A DNA stretch of 64,000 nt from Sporosarcina ureae (GTDB lineage: Bacteria; Bacillota; Bacilli; Bacillales_A; Planococcaceae). The position numbers were made by a program, and so were the translations under genes. The DNA lies in contig NZ_CP015207.1 of assembly GCF_002101375.1 (NCBI RefSeq), positions 2,372,001 to 2,436,000 of the forward strand, given 5' to 3'. Shown piece after piece: positions 1-6,988 of the stretch. The notes under the pieces were generated by a model that was not told the DNA's origin, did no database searches, and was given only the letters and a program-made list of their open reading frames with translations. Every line of letters begins with the position of its first letter. Position 1 is the stretch's first letter.

Positions 1-1
1 A

Positions 2-334
2 GTTGCGGACATTTCTAAAGGTGGCGCTTTTGCATCGATTGTCGGCACGCTTCAACTTCTTTCAGCAGAAAGACGTCAGCGTGTCAAAGGGATTATCATC
101 AATAAGTTTTACGGCGACGCGTCCTTTTTCGAAGACGGGGTGAAATTCATTGAACAATACACCGGGATTCCGGTTGTAGGTGTCATTCCGGTCTTAGAAA
201 ACCATGGAATTCCAGAAGAAGACATGGATCGTAACACGCTTCCTGCAACAGAAGGAGTCGATGTTTACGAACAATGGGCTGCTCACGTGAAGCAACATGT
301 CGACTGGCCGTTGATTCAATCTATTTTGGCGTAA
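2..334 (+). CDS. Cobyric acid synthase-like protein (CobQ/CbiP), 3' end, short form
   Basis: The reading frame enters from the left edge and ends at TAA 334, so only the last 110 residues are visible. The opening residues [14 protein letters not shown], the later INKFYGD, and [12 protein letters not shown] match the CobQ/CbiP ATPase half that precedes the glutamine amidotransferase domain in family members. Normally about 230 more residues with a GATase Cys/His follow. Here only about 45 residues follow, ending in a helix ([20 protein letters not shown]) that resembles the extreme C-terminus of normal CobQ. The protein thus seems to lack the amidotransferase domain. CobQ amidates the corrin ring; whether this short form can is unknown. 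It sits 12 bp upstream of cobS in a same-strand cluster. Family assignment is likely; function of the short form is uncertain. Confidence 0.7.
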   Translation, partial: VADISKGGAFASIVGTLQLLSAERRQRVKGIIINKFYGDASFFEDGVKFIEQYTGIPVVGVIPVLENHGIPEEDMDRNTLPATEGVDVYEQWAAHVKQHVDWPLIQSILA

Positions 335-346
335 AGGAGCGGGAAG

Positions 347-1111
347 ATGAATAGCATTTTATTAGCGCTCCAATTTTTCACGTCGCTACCTGTCCATAAA
401 GAATTGCCGCTTGGGAAAAAAGAAGTGTCCGGTATGTACATCGCGTTGCCGTTCGTCGGTGGAGCAATCGGTTTACTACTAGCAGGCGTTGCGTATATTA
501 CGAGTGATTTCAATAGTTTCCTTGCGGCGGTACTGATTTTGCTAGCAGGTCTCATTGCGACTGGCGGTTTGCATGTAGACGGTTTTGCGGATCTCGGCGA
601 TGCATTCTTTTCCTATCAAGATCGTGAAAAACGTCTGACCATCATGGATGACCCGCGGCTCGGCGCATTCGGCACATTGTCGTTACTCGTTTTACTTTGC
701 TTGAAAATCGGTTTATTCATGGAAATTCTACAGCTTGTAAACGGTTGGGCATTGCTTGTTGCGGTGCCGGTTCTCTCTCGTGCCGCTTTAGTAGCGTATT
801 ACACACTAACGAAAACCGCAAAGACAAGCGGCATTGCGTACTTTTTTAAACAACAATTCCTAAGCGGACGGATGCTAGTTGCGTCGAGCACCATTACTAT
901 CGTGACGATTATTCTGCTAACTATTCAATTGCGCTCCATTTTATTACTCCCCATTATGCTACTCGTCATATGCTTGTCGATCTGGCTTTATCATCGCTGG
1001 ACGATCAAACATTTCGGAGGCGTCACAGGGGATCTATGCGGAGCATTCATTGAAGGAATGGAGGTGCTCTTATGGCTCGTCCTTATCGTATATTTCTCGT
1101 TCGGCATTTAA
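347..1111 (+). CDS. cobS: Adenosylcobinamide-GDP ribazoletransferase (cobalamin synthase)
   Basis: A 254-residue polytopic membrane protein of normal CobS length. It joins adenosylcobinamide-GDP to alpha-ribazole(-phosphate) in the last steps of B12 assembly at the membrane. The diagnostic GGLHVDGFADLGDAF motif with its acidic Mg-binding residues lies near residue 70, followed by the conserved MDDPRLGAFG segment and several hydrophobic helices. A good AAGGAG site precedes ATG 347. The gene overlaps the following phosphatase gene by 40 bp, indicating translational coupling within the cob operon. Confidence 0.93.
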   Translation: MNSILLALQFFTSLPVHKELPLGKKEVSGMYIALPFVGGAIGLLLAGVAYITSDFNSFLAAVLILLAGLIATGGLHVDGFADLGDAFFSYQDREKRLTIMDDPRLGAFGTLSLLVLLCLKIGLFMEILQLVNGWALLVAVPVLSRAALVAYYTLTKTAKTSGIAYFFKQQFLSGRMLVASSTITIVTIILLTIQLRSILLLPIMLLVICLSIWLYHRWTIKHFGGVTGDLCGAFIEGMEVLLWLVLIVYFSFGI

Positions 1112-1665
1112 AGACGATTGCCAATGAACAGCGAGTTTATTGTGGGTGGACGGATAGCGGATTGGTGTCACTAGAAGGCGAGGCCATTGAATTACCAGTA
1201 GCTGTCCAACAGGTAATTGGAAGTGATTTGATCAGAACCCGTCAAACCGCGGCCATTTATTTTCCACAAGCAGAATTTACAGCTGATCTACGCTGGCGGG
1301 AATGTCATTTCGGAGATTTTGAAGAACAGACGTACGATCAGTTGAAAAATGACCCCGACTATCGCAACTGGCTAGACGATTCATGGAACATCCCACCGCG
1401 CAATGGGGAAACATTGCAACAAGTAAAGTCACGCGTGTTGGATGCATTAGCTGAGTTGCCGAATGAAGCGGTCGTCGTGACGCATGGCGGCGTGATTCGC
1501 GTAGTGCTCGATACATTCACACAAAACCATCGTTCGTTTTGGGAATGGAACGTAACGAACGGATCCATTTGGCAACTCGAATGGGCTAGCGAGAAAGAAT
1601 TCAAGGAGGGGAAGCCATGCACGTCTTTATCGGAGGTGCCTATAACGGCAAAACGGATTATGTGA
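1072..1665 (+). CDS. cobC: Histidine phosphatase family protein, probable alpha-ribazole phosphatase
   Basis: A 197-residue histidine phosphatase. The phosphohistidine motif appears as LVRHLKTIANE (RHxxT; the usual Gly after RH is Leu), and the second catalytic His is in VVVTHGGVIRVV. The position between cobS and a CobU-like gene supports alpha-ribazole-5'-phosphate phosphatase (CobC), which removes the phosphate during nucleotide-loop assembly. A GGAGGT site 7 bp before ATG 1072 fixes a start inside cobS. The gene overlaps the next one by 49 bp. Confidence 0.85.
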   Translation: MARPYRIFLVRHLKTIANEQRVYCGWTDSGLVSLEGEAIELPVAVQQVIGSDLIRTRQTAAIYFPQAEFTADLRWRECHFGDFEEQTYDQLKNDPDYRNWLDDSWNIPPRNGETLQQVKSRVLDALAELPNEAVVVTHGGVIRVVLDTFTQNHRSFWEWNVTNGSIWQLEWASEKEFKEGKPCTSLSEVPITAKRIM

Positions 1666-2000
1666 GACGTTGGAATGGCGATACGGCAGCTTGTTTCTGT
1701 ACAATGGATACGACAGCAACCGCTAAACCCGGTGAATCACTCATCATTTCAGATTTGCATGAGTGGCTAAAGACTACAGACATAACAGAAAGAGAAGCAA
1801 GCAATGCCGTGCGCGAAATCAGCGACCCGAACACCGTCTTCATTTTAACGGAAATCGGGCGGGGCATTGTGCCAATTGATGCACAGCAACGCGAACTCCG
1901 CGATCGATGCGGCCGTTTGTATCAGCAATTATTTGCAGAAGCGACAACTGTTACAAGAATCTGGTATGGTATTCCTCAAACAATCAAAGGAGTGAAGTGA
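1617..2000 (+). CDS. Short CobU-like adenosylcobinamide kinase homologue
   Basis: A 127-residue protein with a P-loop at the N-terminus (GGAYNGKT, residues about 6-13). Its C-terminal half (ILTEIGRGIVPIDAQQRELR, then GRLYQQL and GIPQTIKG) matches the end of CobU. Full CobU is about 180 residues and carries an RIxxHRxxRPxxW segment with the guanylylated histidine; that segment is not visible here. The protein may therefore keep the kinase fold but not the standard guanylyltransferase step. It has a strong GGAGG site and overlaps the upstream gene. Its operon context (cobS, cobC-like, adenosyltransferase) supports a role in cobinamide salvage. Confidence 0.7.
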   Translation: MHVFIGGAYNGKTDYVRRWNGDTAACFCTMDTTATAKPGESLIISDLHEWLKTTDITEREASNAVREISDPNTVFILTEIGRGIVPIDAQQRELRDRCGRLYQQLFAEATTVTRIWYGIPQTIKGVK

Positions 2001-2001
2001 A

Positions 2002-2583
2002 ATGAAAATCTACACAAAGACTGGCGATAAAGGTACGACAAGTTTAATTGGTGGACGCGTTGCAAAAGACGATTTGCGTGTCGAAGCATATGGCACGATC
2101 GATGAACTAAATTCATTCATCGGTAAAGCAATGACGGAACTAGACGGGGAGAAGTTTGCGGATATCCTGACTGATCTTGAAACGATCCAAAATGAATTAT
2201 TCGACGGTGGTGGAGACTTAGCAAACGTCATGAAAGAGCGTCATTACAAGCTCGACGAAGAACCTATCACCGTTCTCGAAAACCGAATCGATAAGCTAAT
2301 GGAAGAAGCGCCCGAACTAGAACGCTTCATCCTCCCTGGCGGCTCACCAGCGGCTGCGACATTACACATCGCGCGCACGGTCACACGCCGCGCAGAACGG
2401 GTGACCGTCACATTGATGAACGCGGCAGACGACGTATCACCCGTCGTGGGGCGCTATTTGAACCGTCTATCAGATTACCTATTCGTGGCGGCACGCATCG
2501 TGAACGCTCGACTCGGCATTTCAGACAATGAATATGTCCGTAGCGCAAAAGTATTCCGCACGAATGTGAAAAAGGATAAGTGA
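2002..2583 (+). CDS. pduO: PduO-type ATP:cob(I)alamin adenosyltransferase
   Basis: A 193-residue protein starting MKIYTKTGDKGTTSLIGG, the hallmark N-terminal ATP-binding motif of PduO-type adenosyltransferases. RVEAYGTIDELNSFIG, FILPGGSPAAATLHIARTV and the RRAER basic motif also match. It transfers adenosyl from ATP to cob(I)alamin, making coenzyme B12, the cofactor of isobutyryl-CoA mutase encoded about 10 kb downstream. It starts 1 bp after the CobU-like stop and is the last gene of the cob cluster, followed at once by a strong terminator. Confidence 0.93.
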   Translation: MKIYTKTGDKGTTSLIGGRVAKDDLRVEAYGTIDELNSFIGKAMTELDGEKFADILTDLETIQNELFDGGGDLANVMKERHYKLDEEPITVLENRIDKLMEEAPELERFILPGGSPAAATLHIARTVTRRAERVTVTLMNAADDVSPVVGRYLNRLSDYLFVAARIVNARLGISDNEYVRSAKVFRTNVKKDK

Positions 2584-2593
2584 TTATACGTAA

Positions 2594-2631
2594 ACAGGGA
2601 CCTCTGATAATTCCAGAGTCCCTGTTTTTTT
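2594..2631 (+). terminator. Rho-independent terminator of the cob cluster
   Basis: Two 12-13-nt arms (ACAGGGACCTCTG and CAGAGTCCCTGT) flank a 7-nt loop and are followed by a T7 run. It lies 10 bp after the adenosyltransferase stop. The first unit of repeat array A1 begins 7 bp beyond. Confidence 0.9.
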
Positions 2632-2637
2632 GTGGCG

Positions 2638-2951
2638 CGCTCAATCAGTCGGGGTATCCGCTCAATCCGTTCCGGTATCCGCTCAATGTTGGTGTCTAAG
2701 CGCTCAATGTCGATGCAAAACCGCTCTATCAATCCCCGCATCCGCTCAATGTCGACGCCTAAGCGCTCTATCCGCCCCGTCATCCGCTCAATGTCGACGC
2801 CAAAGCGCTCAATCCGTCCCGGTCTCCGCTCAATGTCAACGCCTAAGCGCTCAATCCGTCCCGTCATCCGCTCAATGTCAACGCAAAACCGCTCAATCCG
2901 TCCCCGCATCCGCTCAATCACAACGCCAAACCGCTCAATCCACACAATCAC
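2638..2951 (+). repeat. Array A1: 21-bp phased tandem repeat, CGCTCAAT core
   Basis: Fifteen consecutive 21-bp units begin with CGCTCAAT or CGCTCTAT. The first core is at 2638 and the last at 2932, exactly 14 x 21 bp apart, so no indels have accumulated. Unit tails alternate between a GTCGACGCC(A/T)AAG-like and a CCGTCCC-like type, giving a 42-bp higher-order repeat. The array fills the convergent gap between the cob terminator and the 3' end of the alcohol dehydrogenase gene. Open frames exist on both strands because 21 is a multiple of three and stop codons are absent. The minus-strand frame reads as IER heptads but runs on without a boundary into the reverse complement of the adenosyltransferase gene, so I do not call it a gene. 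Confidence 0.95.
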
Positions 2952-2952
2952 T

Positions 2953-4152
2953 TCAAACCCGAATCACATCATACAGTTCCATAAACTCTTTCTTACGCAA
3001 AATCTTCGGCACAGGATACAACGGGTTCGCTTCCGCTGAGGCGCGTTTAACCATTAGTGGAATATCTTCTACCATAATCCCATCCATTCGCTCCGGAATA
3101 TTCATCGCATGATTCAACGCTCGAATGGCCTCAATGAACTTCTCAGCTTTCATTCGCTTCGTATCCGAATGATTTGTAACGCCAATTAAATCAGCCAACT
3201 CGGAAAGGGGAGTGTATACAGTTTTGCCGTAATACTCAAGTACGTGTGGCAAAATAATCGCATTTGCTAATCCGTGTGGTACGTTGTAAAATCCGCTGAG
3301 CGTGTGTGCAATTGCATGGATATTGCCGACATATGCTCGAGTAAATGCTTTACCGGCCAAATAAGAAGCTCGTTGCATATTCGTTCGCGCGGTCAAATTA
3401 TCTCCATTGCGATAGGCTTCGTATAAATTCGTGAACACGAGTTGTACTACTGCCCGGCTATCATTCCACGTGTCTTTCGTATTACTGTTGCCAATATATG
3501 CTTCGACTGCATGAGTTAAGGCGTCCATTCCGGTAGCTGCGGTAATCGCTGGCGGCAACTTCATCGTCAACAATGGATCGAGTACAGCATAATGAGGGAT
3601 CAGTGACGTGTCATTGATCGCATACTTCTCATGCGTCTCACTATTTGTCACTACCGCAGCGAGAGTCGCTTCACTTCCGCTTCCCGCTGTCGTAGGTACC
3701 GTGAACAACGTGGGGATTCGCTTGCGCACGTGGAATAAGCCTTTCAATTCGGGAATTTGTTTCTCGGGCCTCGCAATTCTTGCACCTACTGCTTTTGCAC
3801 AATCAATCGGAGAACCTCCACCGAACGCAATTAATGCTTGACATTCATTCGCTACGTACAAACCTCGTGCTTCTTCAATGTTGACTATTGTAGGATTTGC
3901 GACAGTTTGGTCATATACCAAGTATTTGATACCGAGTGAATCGAGACCGAGTAGCATGACGTCTAGTAAGCCGGATTTGGCGATGTTGCGATCTGTAATA
4001 ATGAAAACATTATCCAGTCCAAGACTTTTCACTTTCCCCGCAAGGCCTTCCACACTACCAGGTCCAACTAGTAACTCAGGCTCTCGCCAAGGTAAAAAGT
4101 TCATTCCCACTTTGAGCCCTCTTTGAAATAATCGTGCATACACTCGCTTCAT
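2953..4152 (-). CDS. Iron-containing alcohol dehydrogenase
   Basis: A 399-residue group III (Fe-type) alcohol dehydrogenase. The NAD-binding GGGSPIDCAKAVG, the TVPTTAGSGSEAT motif and the metal-ligand segments GMDALTHAVEAYI and HTLSGFYNVPHGLANA are present. Substrate is not predictable from sequence; butanol, lactaldehyde or similar are possible. ATG 4152 is chosen over an upstream in-frame start because GAAAGGGG lies just before it. A cre-like site at 4187-4200 suggests catabolite control. The gene is transcribed toward the cob cluster and ends 2 bp from repeat array A1. Confidence 0.9.
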   Translation of the reverse strand: MKRVYARLFQRGLKVGMNFLPWREPELLVGPGSVEGLAGKVKSLGLDNVFIITDRNIAKSGLLDVMLLGLDSLGIKYLVYDQTVANPTIVNIEEARGLYVANECQALIAFGGGSPIDCAKAVGARIARPEKQIPELKGLFHVRKRIPTLFTVPTTAGSGSEATLAAVVTNSETHEKYAINDTSLIPHYAVLDPLLTMKLPPAITAATGMDALTHAVEAYIGNSNTKDTWNDSRAVVQLVFTNLYEAYRNGDNLTARTNMQRASYLAGKAFTRAYVGNIHAIAHTLSGFYNVPHGLANAIILPHVLEYYGKTVYTPLSELADLIGVTNHSDTKRMKAEKFIEAIRALNHAMNIPERMDGIMVEDIPLMVKRASAEANPLYPVPKILRKKEFMELYDVIRV

Positions 4153-4186
4153 AACAAAACCCCTTTCTATTGTTAGCAACACATTA

Positions 4187-4200
4187 TGAAAACGTTAGCA
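4187..4200. promoter_or_regulatory. cre-like CcpA site upstream of the alcohol dehydrogenase gene
   Basis: TGAAAACGTTAGCA matches the CcpA consensus TGWAANCGNTNWCA at 13 of 14 positions. It lies 35 bp upstream of the dehydrogenase ATG, where binding would be expected to repress. Assignment is by consensus only. Confidence 0.5.
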
Positions 4201-4469
4201 TGAAGTGGTTAAATTTGCTATATTGAGTTACAATGAAAAAAGAATATTCCTATTAGTTTGATAGTAATGTTATACTAGTTGTATAGAGCATAGATTTTCT
4301 CTAATTTGGAAAATCTAGCCCCTAGGTAAATTTGTAAATTAAAGTAATGTAGAACAAAGCCTATAAGGGCGGGCTTAGATGATAGAATAATGTTAATAAA
4401 TAAAAAAGTGCTTGACAAAAAGACCTTTCAACCATAGTGAGAAAATAAAAAATAAACTTGTAAAAACAG

Positions 4470-4498
4470 TTGACTGAATGATCATTCATTATTACACT
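4470..4498 (+). promoter_or_regulatory. Sigma-A promoter of fadF with embedded FadR-like operator
   Basis: The -35 TTGACT (4470-4475) and -10 TACACT (4493-4498) are 17 bp apart. The 18-mer TGACTGAATGATCATTCA (4471-4488) fills the -35/spacer and matches 16 of 18 positions of the B. subtilis FadR consensus TGAATGAMTANTCATTCA as I recall it. A bound FadR would block RNA polymerase. Another possible -35/-10 pair lies upstream (TTGACA about 4413, TAGTGA after 17 bp). Confidence 0.65.
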
Positions 4499-4514
4499 AT
4501 ACATAGAATATAAT

Positions 4515-4528
4515 TGAAAGCGGTTTCT
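4515..4528. promoter_or_regulatory. cre-like CcpA site in the fadF leader
   Basis: TGAAAGCGGTTTCT matches TGWAANCGNTNWCA except the last base. It is centred about 15 bp downstream of the expected start site of the fadF promoter, a position from which CcpA usually represses. This fits glucose repression of fatty-acid oxidation. Confidence 0.55.
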
Positions 4529-4570
4529 CAAAGGGAATCTCAAGTAGAAGAAATGGAAGGGGAATAAGAG

Positions 4571-5707
4571 ATGAATATATTACTCATCGCAAACTGGATA
4601 TTATTTGTAGCAGTCGTCGTATACGGCTTTGGTCTATTCCTATACTTATTAAAAACTCGCTACGAATTCATCCGACTGGGGAGAAAAGAAGAGTTCGACA
4701 ATGACGTCAAAGCGCGTCTGAAGAAAATTTGGGTATACGTATTCGGACAAAAGAAACTACTGAAAGATAAAAAGAGTGGGGCCATTCACGTCATGTTCTT
4801 CTATGGTTTCCTACTCGTACAATTCGGGGCAATTGATCTGATCTGGAAAGGATTAAAGCCGGGATCACATCTGCCACTCGGCCCATTGTATCCGGCATTT
4901 ACATTCTTCCAGGAAATCGTCGTATTCGTTATCCTAGTAGCGGTCGTATGGGCGTTCTATCGTCGTTATATGGAGAAACTAGTGCGTCTGAAACGCGGCT
5001 GGAAATCGGGTCTAGTTCTGATATTTATTGGACTACTTATGATTTCTACACTTGTTGCTAACGGCGCGAATATGATTTGGCATAATGAAGGCACTACATG
5101 GACAGAGCCAATGGCATCGATCATCGCAACAGTATTTAGCGGTGTTCCGACAAGCGTGGCCGTAGCGATATTCTTTGTCGGCTGGTGGGTACACTTACTG
5201 ACATTGCTGACGTTCCTAGTGTATGTACCACAATCTAAGCACGCACACTTGATCGCAGGTCCAGCAAACGTGTATTTCCACCGCTTAGATCATGCGGGAC
5301 GTTTGAAGCCAATCGATTTTGAAGCACTTGAAGAAATTGAAGACGAGGACGAAATGCCGCCACTTGGTGTTGGCAAGATCACGGATTTCACACAAGCGCA
5401 AATGATCGACTTCTATGCATGTGTAGAATGTGGACGCTGTACGAATATGTGTCCGGCAACGGGTACAGGTAAAATGCTGTCACCGATGGACTTGATCACC
5501 AAGCTCCGCGACCACCTAACAAACACCGGTGCAGTCATGACGAAACAACAACCGTGGGTACCTCAACTAATGTTTAAAAACTCACAAGGAAATCAATTGG
5601 CACTCGCTGCTACGGCAGATGGAATGACAATTGATGAACTATATAGTCCTTCATTTCGGCGACGTCATTACAGAAGAAGAGATTTGGGCATGTACGACGT
5701 GCCGTAA
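4571..5707 (+). CDS. fadF: FadF-like (Fe-S) electron-transfer oxidoreductase, N-terminal part (frameshifted)
   Basis: First part of a protein like B. subtilis FadF/YwjF, a membrane Fe-S heterodisulfide reductase-like protein thought to pass electrons from acyl-CoA dehydrogenase/ETF to quinone. Five or so N-terminal hydrophobic helices are followed by the first 4Fe-4S motif CVECGRCTNMCP (near residue 285). Family similarity runs to Phe362 (codon 5654-5656). After that the frame reads 16 unrelated residues to TAA 5707, while the homologous sequence (GDVITEEEIWACTTC) continues in the +1 frame from 5658. The two frames together would make one protein of about 752 residues. AAGGGG precedes ATG 4571. 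The promoter carries FadR-like and cre sites. Confidence 0.8.
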   Translation: MNILLIANWILFVAVVVYGFGLFLYLLKTRYEFIRLGRKEEFDNDVKARLKKIWVYVFGQKKLLKDKKSGAIHVMFFYGFLLVQFGAIDLIWKGLKPGSHLPLGPLYPAFTFFQEIVVFVILVAVVWAFYRRYMEKLVRLKRGWKSGLVLIFIGLLMISTLVANGANMIWHNEGTTWTEPMASIIATVFSGVPTSVAVAIFFVGWWVHLLTLLTFLVYVPQSKHAHLIAGPANVYFHRLDHAGRLKPIDFEALEEIEDEDEMPPLGVGKITDFTQAQMIDFYACVECGRCTNMCPATGTGKMLSPMDLITKLRDHLTNTGAVMTKQQPWVPQLMFKNSQGNQLALAATADGMTIDELYSPSFRRRHYRRRDLGMYDVP

Positions 5708-6830
5708 CTGTGAAGACCAGTGTCCGGTAATGAATGAACACGTAGATAAGATTATCGATCTTCGCCGTTATCTGGTGATGACGGAAGGAAAGATGGATGC
5801 GGATGCACAGCGCGCGATGACAAACATTGAACGCCAAGGTAATCCATGGGGACTTAACCGTAAAGAGAAAGAAAACTGGAGAGACGCACGTCCAGACTTG
5901 CACATCCCGACGGTGAAGGAAGCGAAGAAAGCAGGAGAAGACTTCGAATACTTACTATGGGTTGGTTCTATGGGTGCGTTTGATAACCGCTCACAGAAAA
6001 TCGCTCTATCTTTCGCACATTTATTGAATGAAGCAGGGGTAAGCTTTGCGATTCTCGGTAACAAAGAGAAGAACTCCGGAGACACACCACGTCGTCTCGG
6101 AAATGAATTCTTATTCCAAGAGCTCGCAACAGCGAATATCGCGGAATTCGAAAAAGCGAACGTATCGAAAATTGTGACGATCGATCCGCACGCTTACAAT
6201 ATCTTCAAAAATGAATATCCAGATTTCGGTCTGCAAGTAATCGTTAAACACCATACTGAGTTGCTTCATGAACTGGTCATGGCAGGCAAGCTAGTACCGA
6301 AATATGCAATCGATGAAGTCATCACATTCCACGACTCTTGTTACTTAGGTCGCTATAACGACGTCTATGATCAGCCGAGAGAAATTCTTAAAGCGATTCC
6401 AGGCGTTCAGTTAGTAGAAATGGAACGTAGCCGTGAAGAAGGTATGTGTTGTGGAGCAGGTGGCGGTATGATGTGGATGGAAGAAGATACAGGCCAGCGC
6501 GTCAACGTAGCTCGTACTGAGCAAGCGCTTGAAGTTAGCCCAGGAATCATTTCATCTGGCTGTCCGTATTGTTTGACCATGTTGTCTGACGGAACGAAAG
6601 CGGTTGAAGTCGAAGAACAAGTCGGCACATACGATATTGCTGAACTATTGGAACGGTCGATCTTTGGAGAATTCCAAACAATCACTGAGCCTGAAGAAGA
6701 AGTGGTAGAAGAAATAGTAGTTGTGGAAGAAGTAGTAGAATCGAAGGAATTGATTTCGGAGCCTGAGTTAGCTGTAACGGTTGAAACAGGGGATGAAACA
6801 TCGAAAATCGGCGATGGAAAAAGGAATTAA
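5634..6830 (+). CDS. fadF: FadF-like (Fe-S) oxidoreductase, C-terminal part (frameshifted)
   Basis: Second part of the same gene, in the +1 frame. It carries the second 4Fe-4S motif CTTCRNCEDQCP and two CCG-type cysteine domains (HDSCYLGR, then GMCCGAGGG and SGCPYC) as in HdrD/GlpC-like proteins. The genuine product would join at about 5657, so any independent start (TTG 5631 or ATG 5634, neither with a good ribosome site) is doubtful. The last 50 residues form an acidic, Glu/Val-rich tail beyond the usual end of the family. A 2-bp deletion, a sequencing error or programmed +1 slippage at TTT-C could explain the break. Confidence 0.75.
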   Translation: MNYIVLHFGDVITEEEIWACTTCRNCEDQCPVMNEHVDKIIDLRRYLVMTEGKMDADAQRAMTNIERQGNPWGLNRKEKENWRDARPDLHIPTVKEAKKAGEDFEYLLWVGSMGAFDNRSQKIALSFAHLLNEAGVSFAILGNKEKNSGDTPRRLGNEFLFQELATANIAEFEKANVSKIVTIDPHAYNIFKNEYPDFGLQVIVKHHTELLHELVMAGKLVPKYAIDEVITFHDSCYLGRYNDVYDQPREILKAIPGVQLVEMERSREEGMCCGAGGGMMWMEEDTGQRVNVARTEQALEVSPGIISSGCPYCLTMLSDGTKAVEVEEQVGTYDIAELLERSIFGEFQTITEPEEEVVEEIVVVEEVVESKELISEPELAVTVETGDETSKIGDGKRN

Positions 6831-6835
6831 AATTA

Positions 6836-6864
6836 TTGCGAATATCGTGTCAATACCGTACAAT
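6836..6864 (+). promoter_or_regulatory. Sigma-A-type promoter upstream of the thiolase operon
   Basis: TTGCGA (6836-6841) and TACAAT (6859-6864) are 17 bp apart, starting right after the fadF stop. A cre-like 14-mer CTAAAACGCTAACA (6873-6886, 12 of 14 matches) lies just downstream. A transcript from here would include the 6903-6930 hairpin. Confidence 0.5.
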
Positions 6865-6902
6865 TAAGTTATCTAAAACGCTAACAATTGAATGAGCTAA
6901 AC

Positions 6903-6930
6903 AATAAGAGGGGCTATGCACCCTCTTATT
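6903..6930 (+). terminator. Hairpin after fadF, terminator or leader attenuator
   Basis: AATAAGAGGG and CCCTCTTATT form a 10-bp stem with an 8-nt loop, but the T run is short. It may end fadF transcription or act in the thiolase leader. Confidence 0.55.
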
Positions 6931-6944
6931 TAGTAGTCATGTAT

Positions 6945-6962
6945 CGAGCGAGCGTTCAGTCA
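6945..6962. promoter_or_regulatory. FadR-like operator upstream of thiolase
   Basis: Read on the minus strand the site is TGACTGAACGCTCGCTCG. It shares TGACTGAA with the 4471-4488 operator and matches the FadR consensus at about 12 of 18 positions. It lies about 30 bp before the thiolase start. A FadR-like TetR gene is encoded 4.7 kb downstream in the same cluster. Confidence 0.45.
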
Positions 6963-6988
6963 GCATATAAACTAGGGGGAATGGGAAA

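Noticed and set aside
2475-2951. 158-codon minus-strand frame with IER heptads across array A1, starting 1 bp after the dehydrogenase stop
   Set aside because: It starts with GTG without a ribosome site and runs on through the terminator into antisense of the adenosyltransferase gene. The openness follows from a 21-bp unit without stop codons.
2638-2951. CRISPR array
   Set aside because: Units are contiguous at 21 bp with a variable 13-bp tail that itself repeats. There are no unique spacers and no cas genes in the window.
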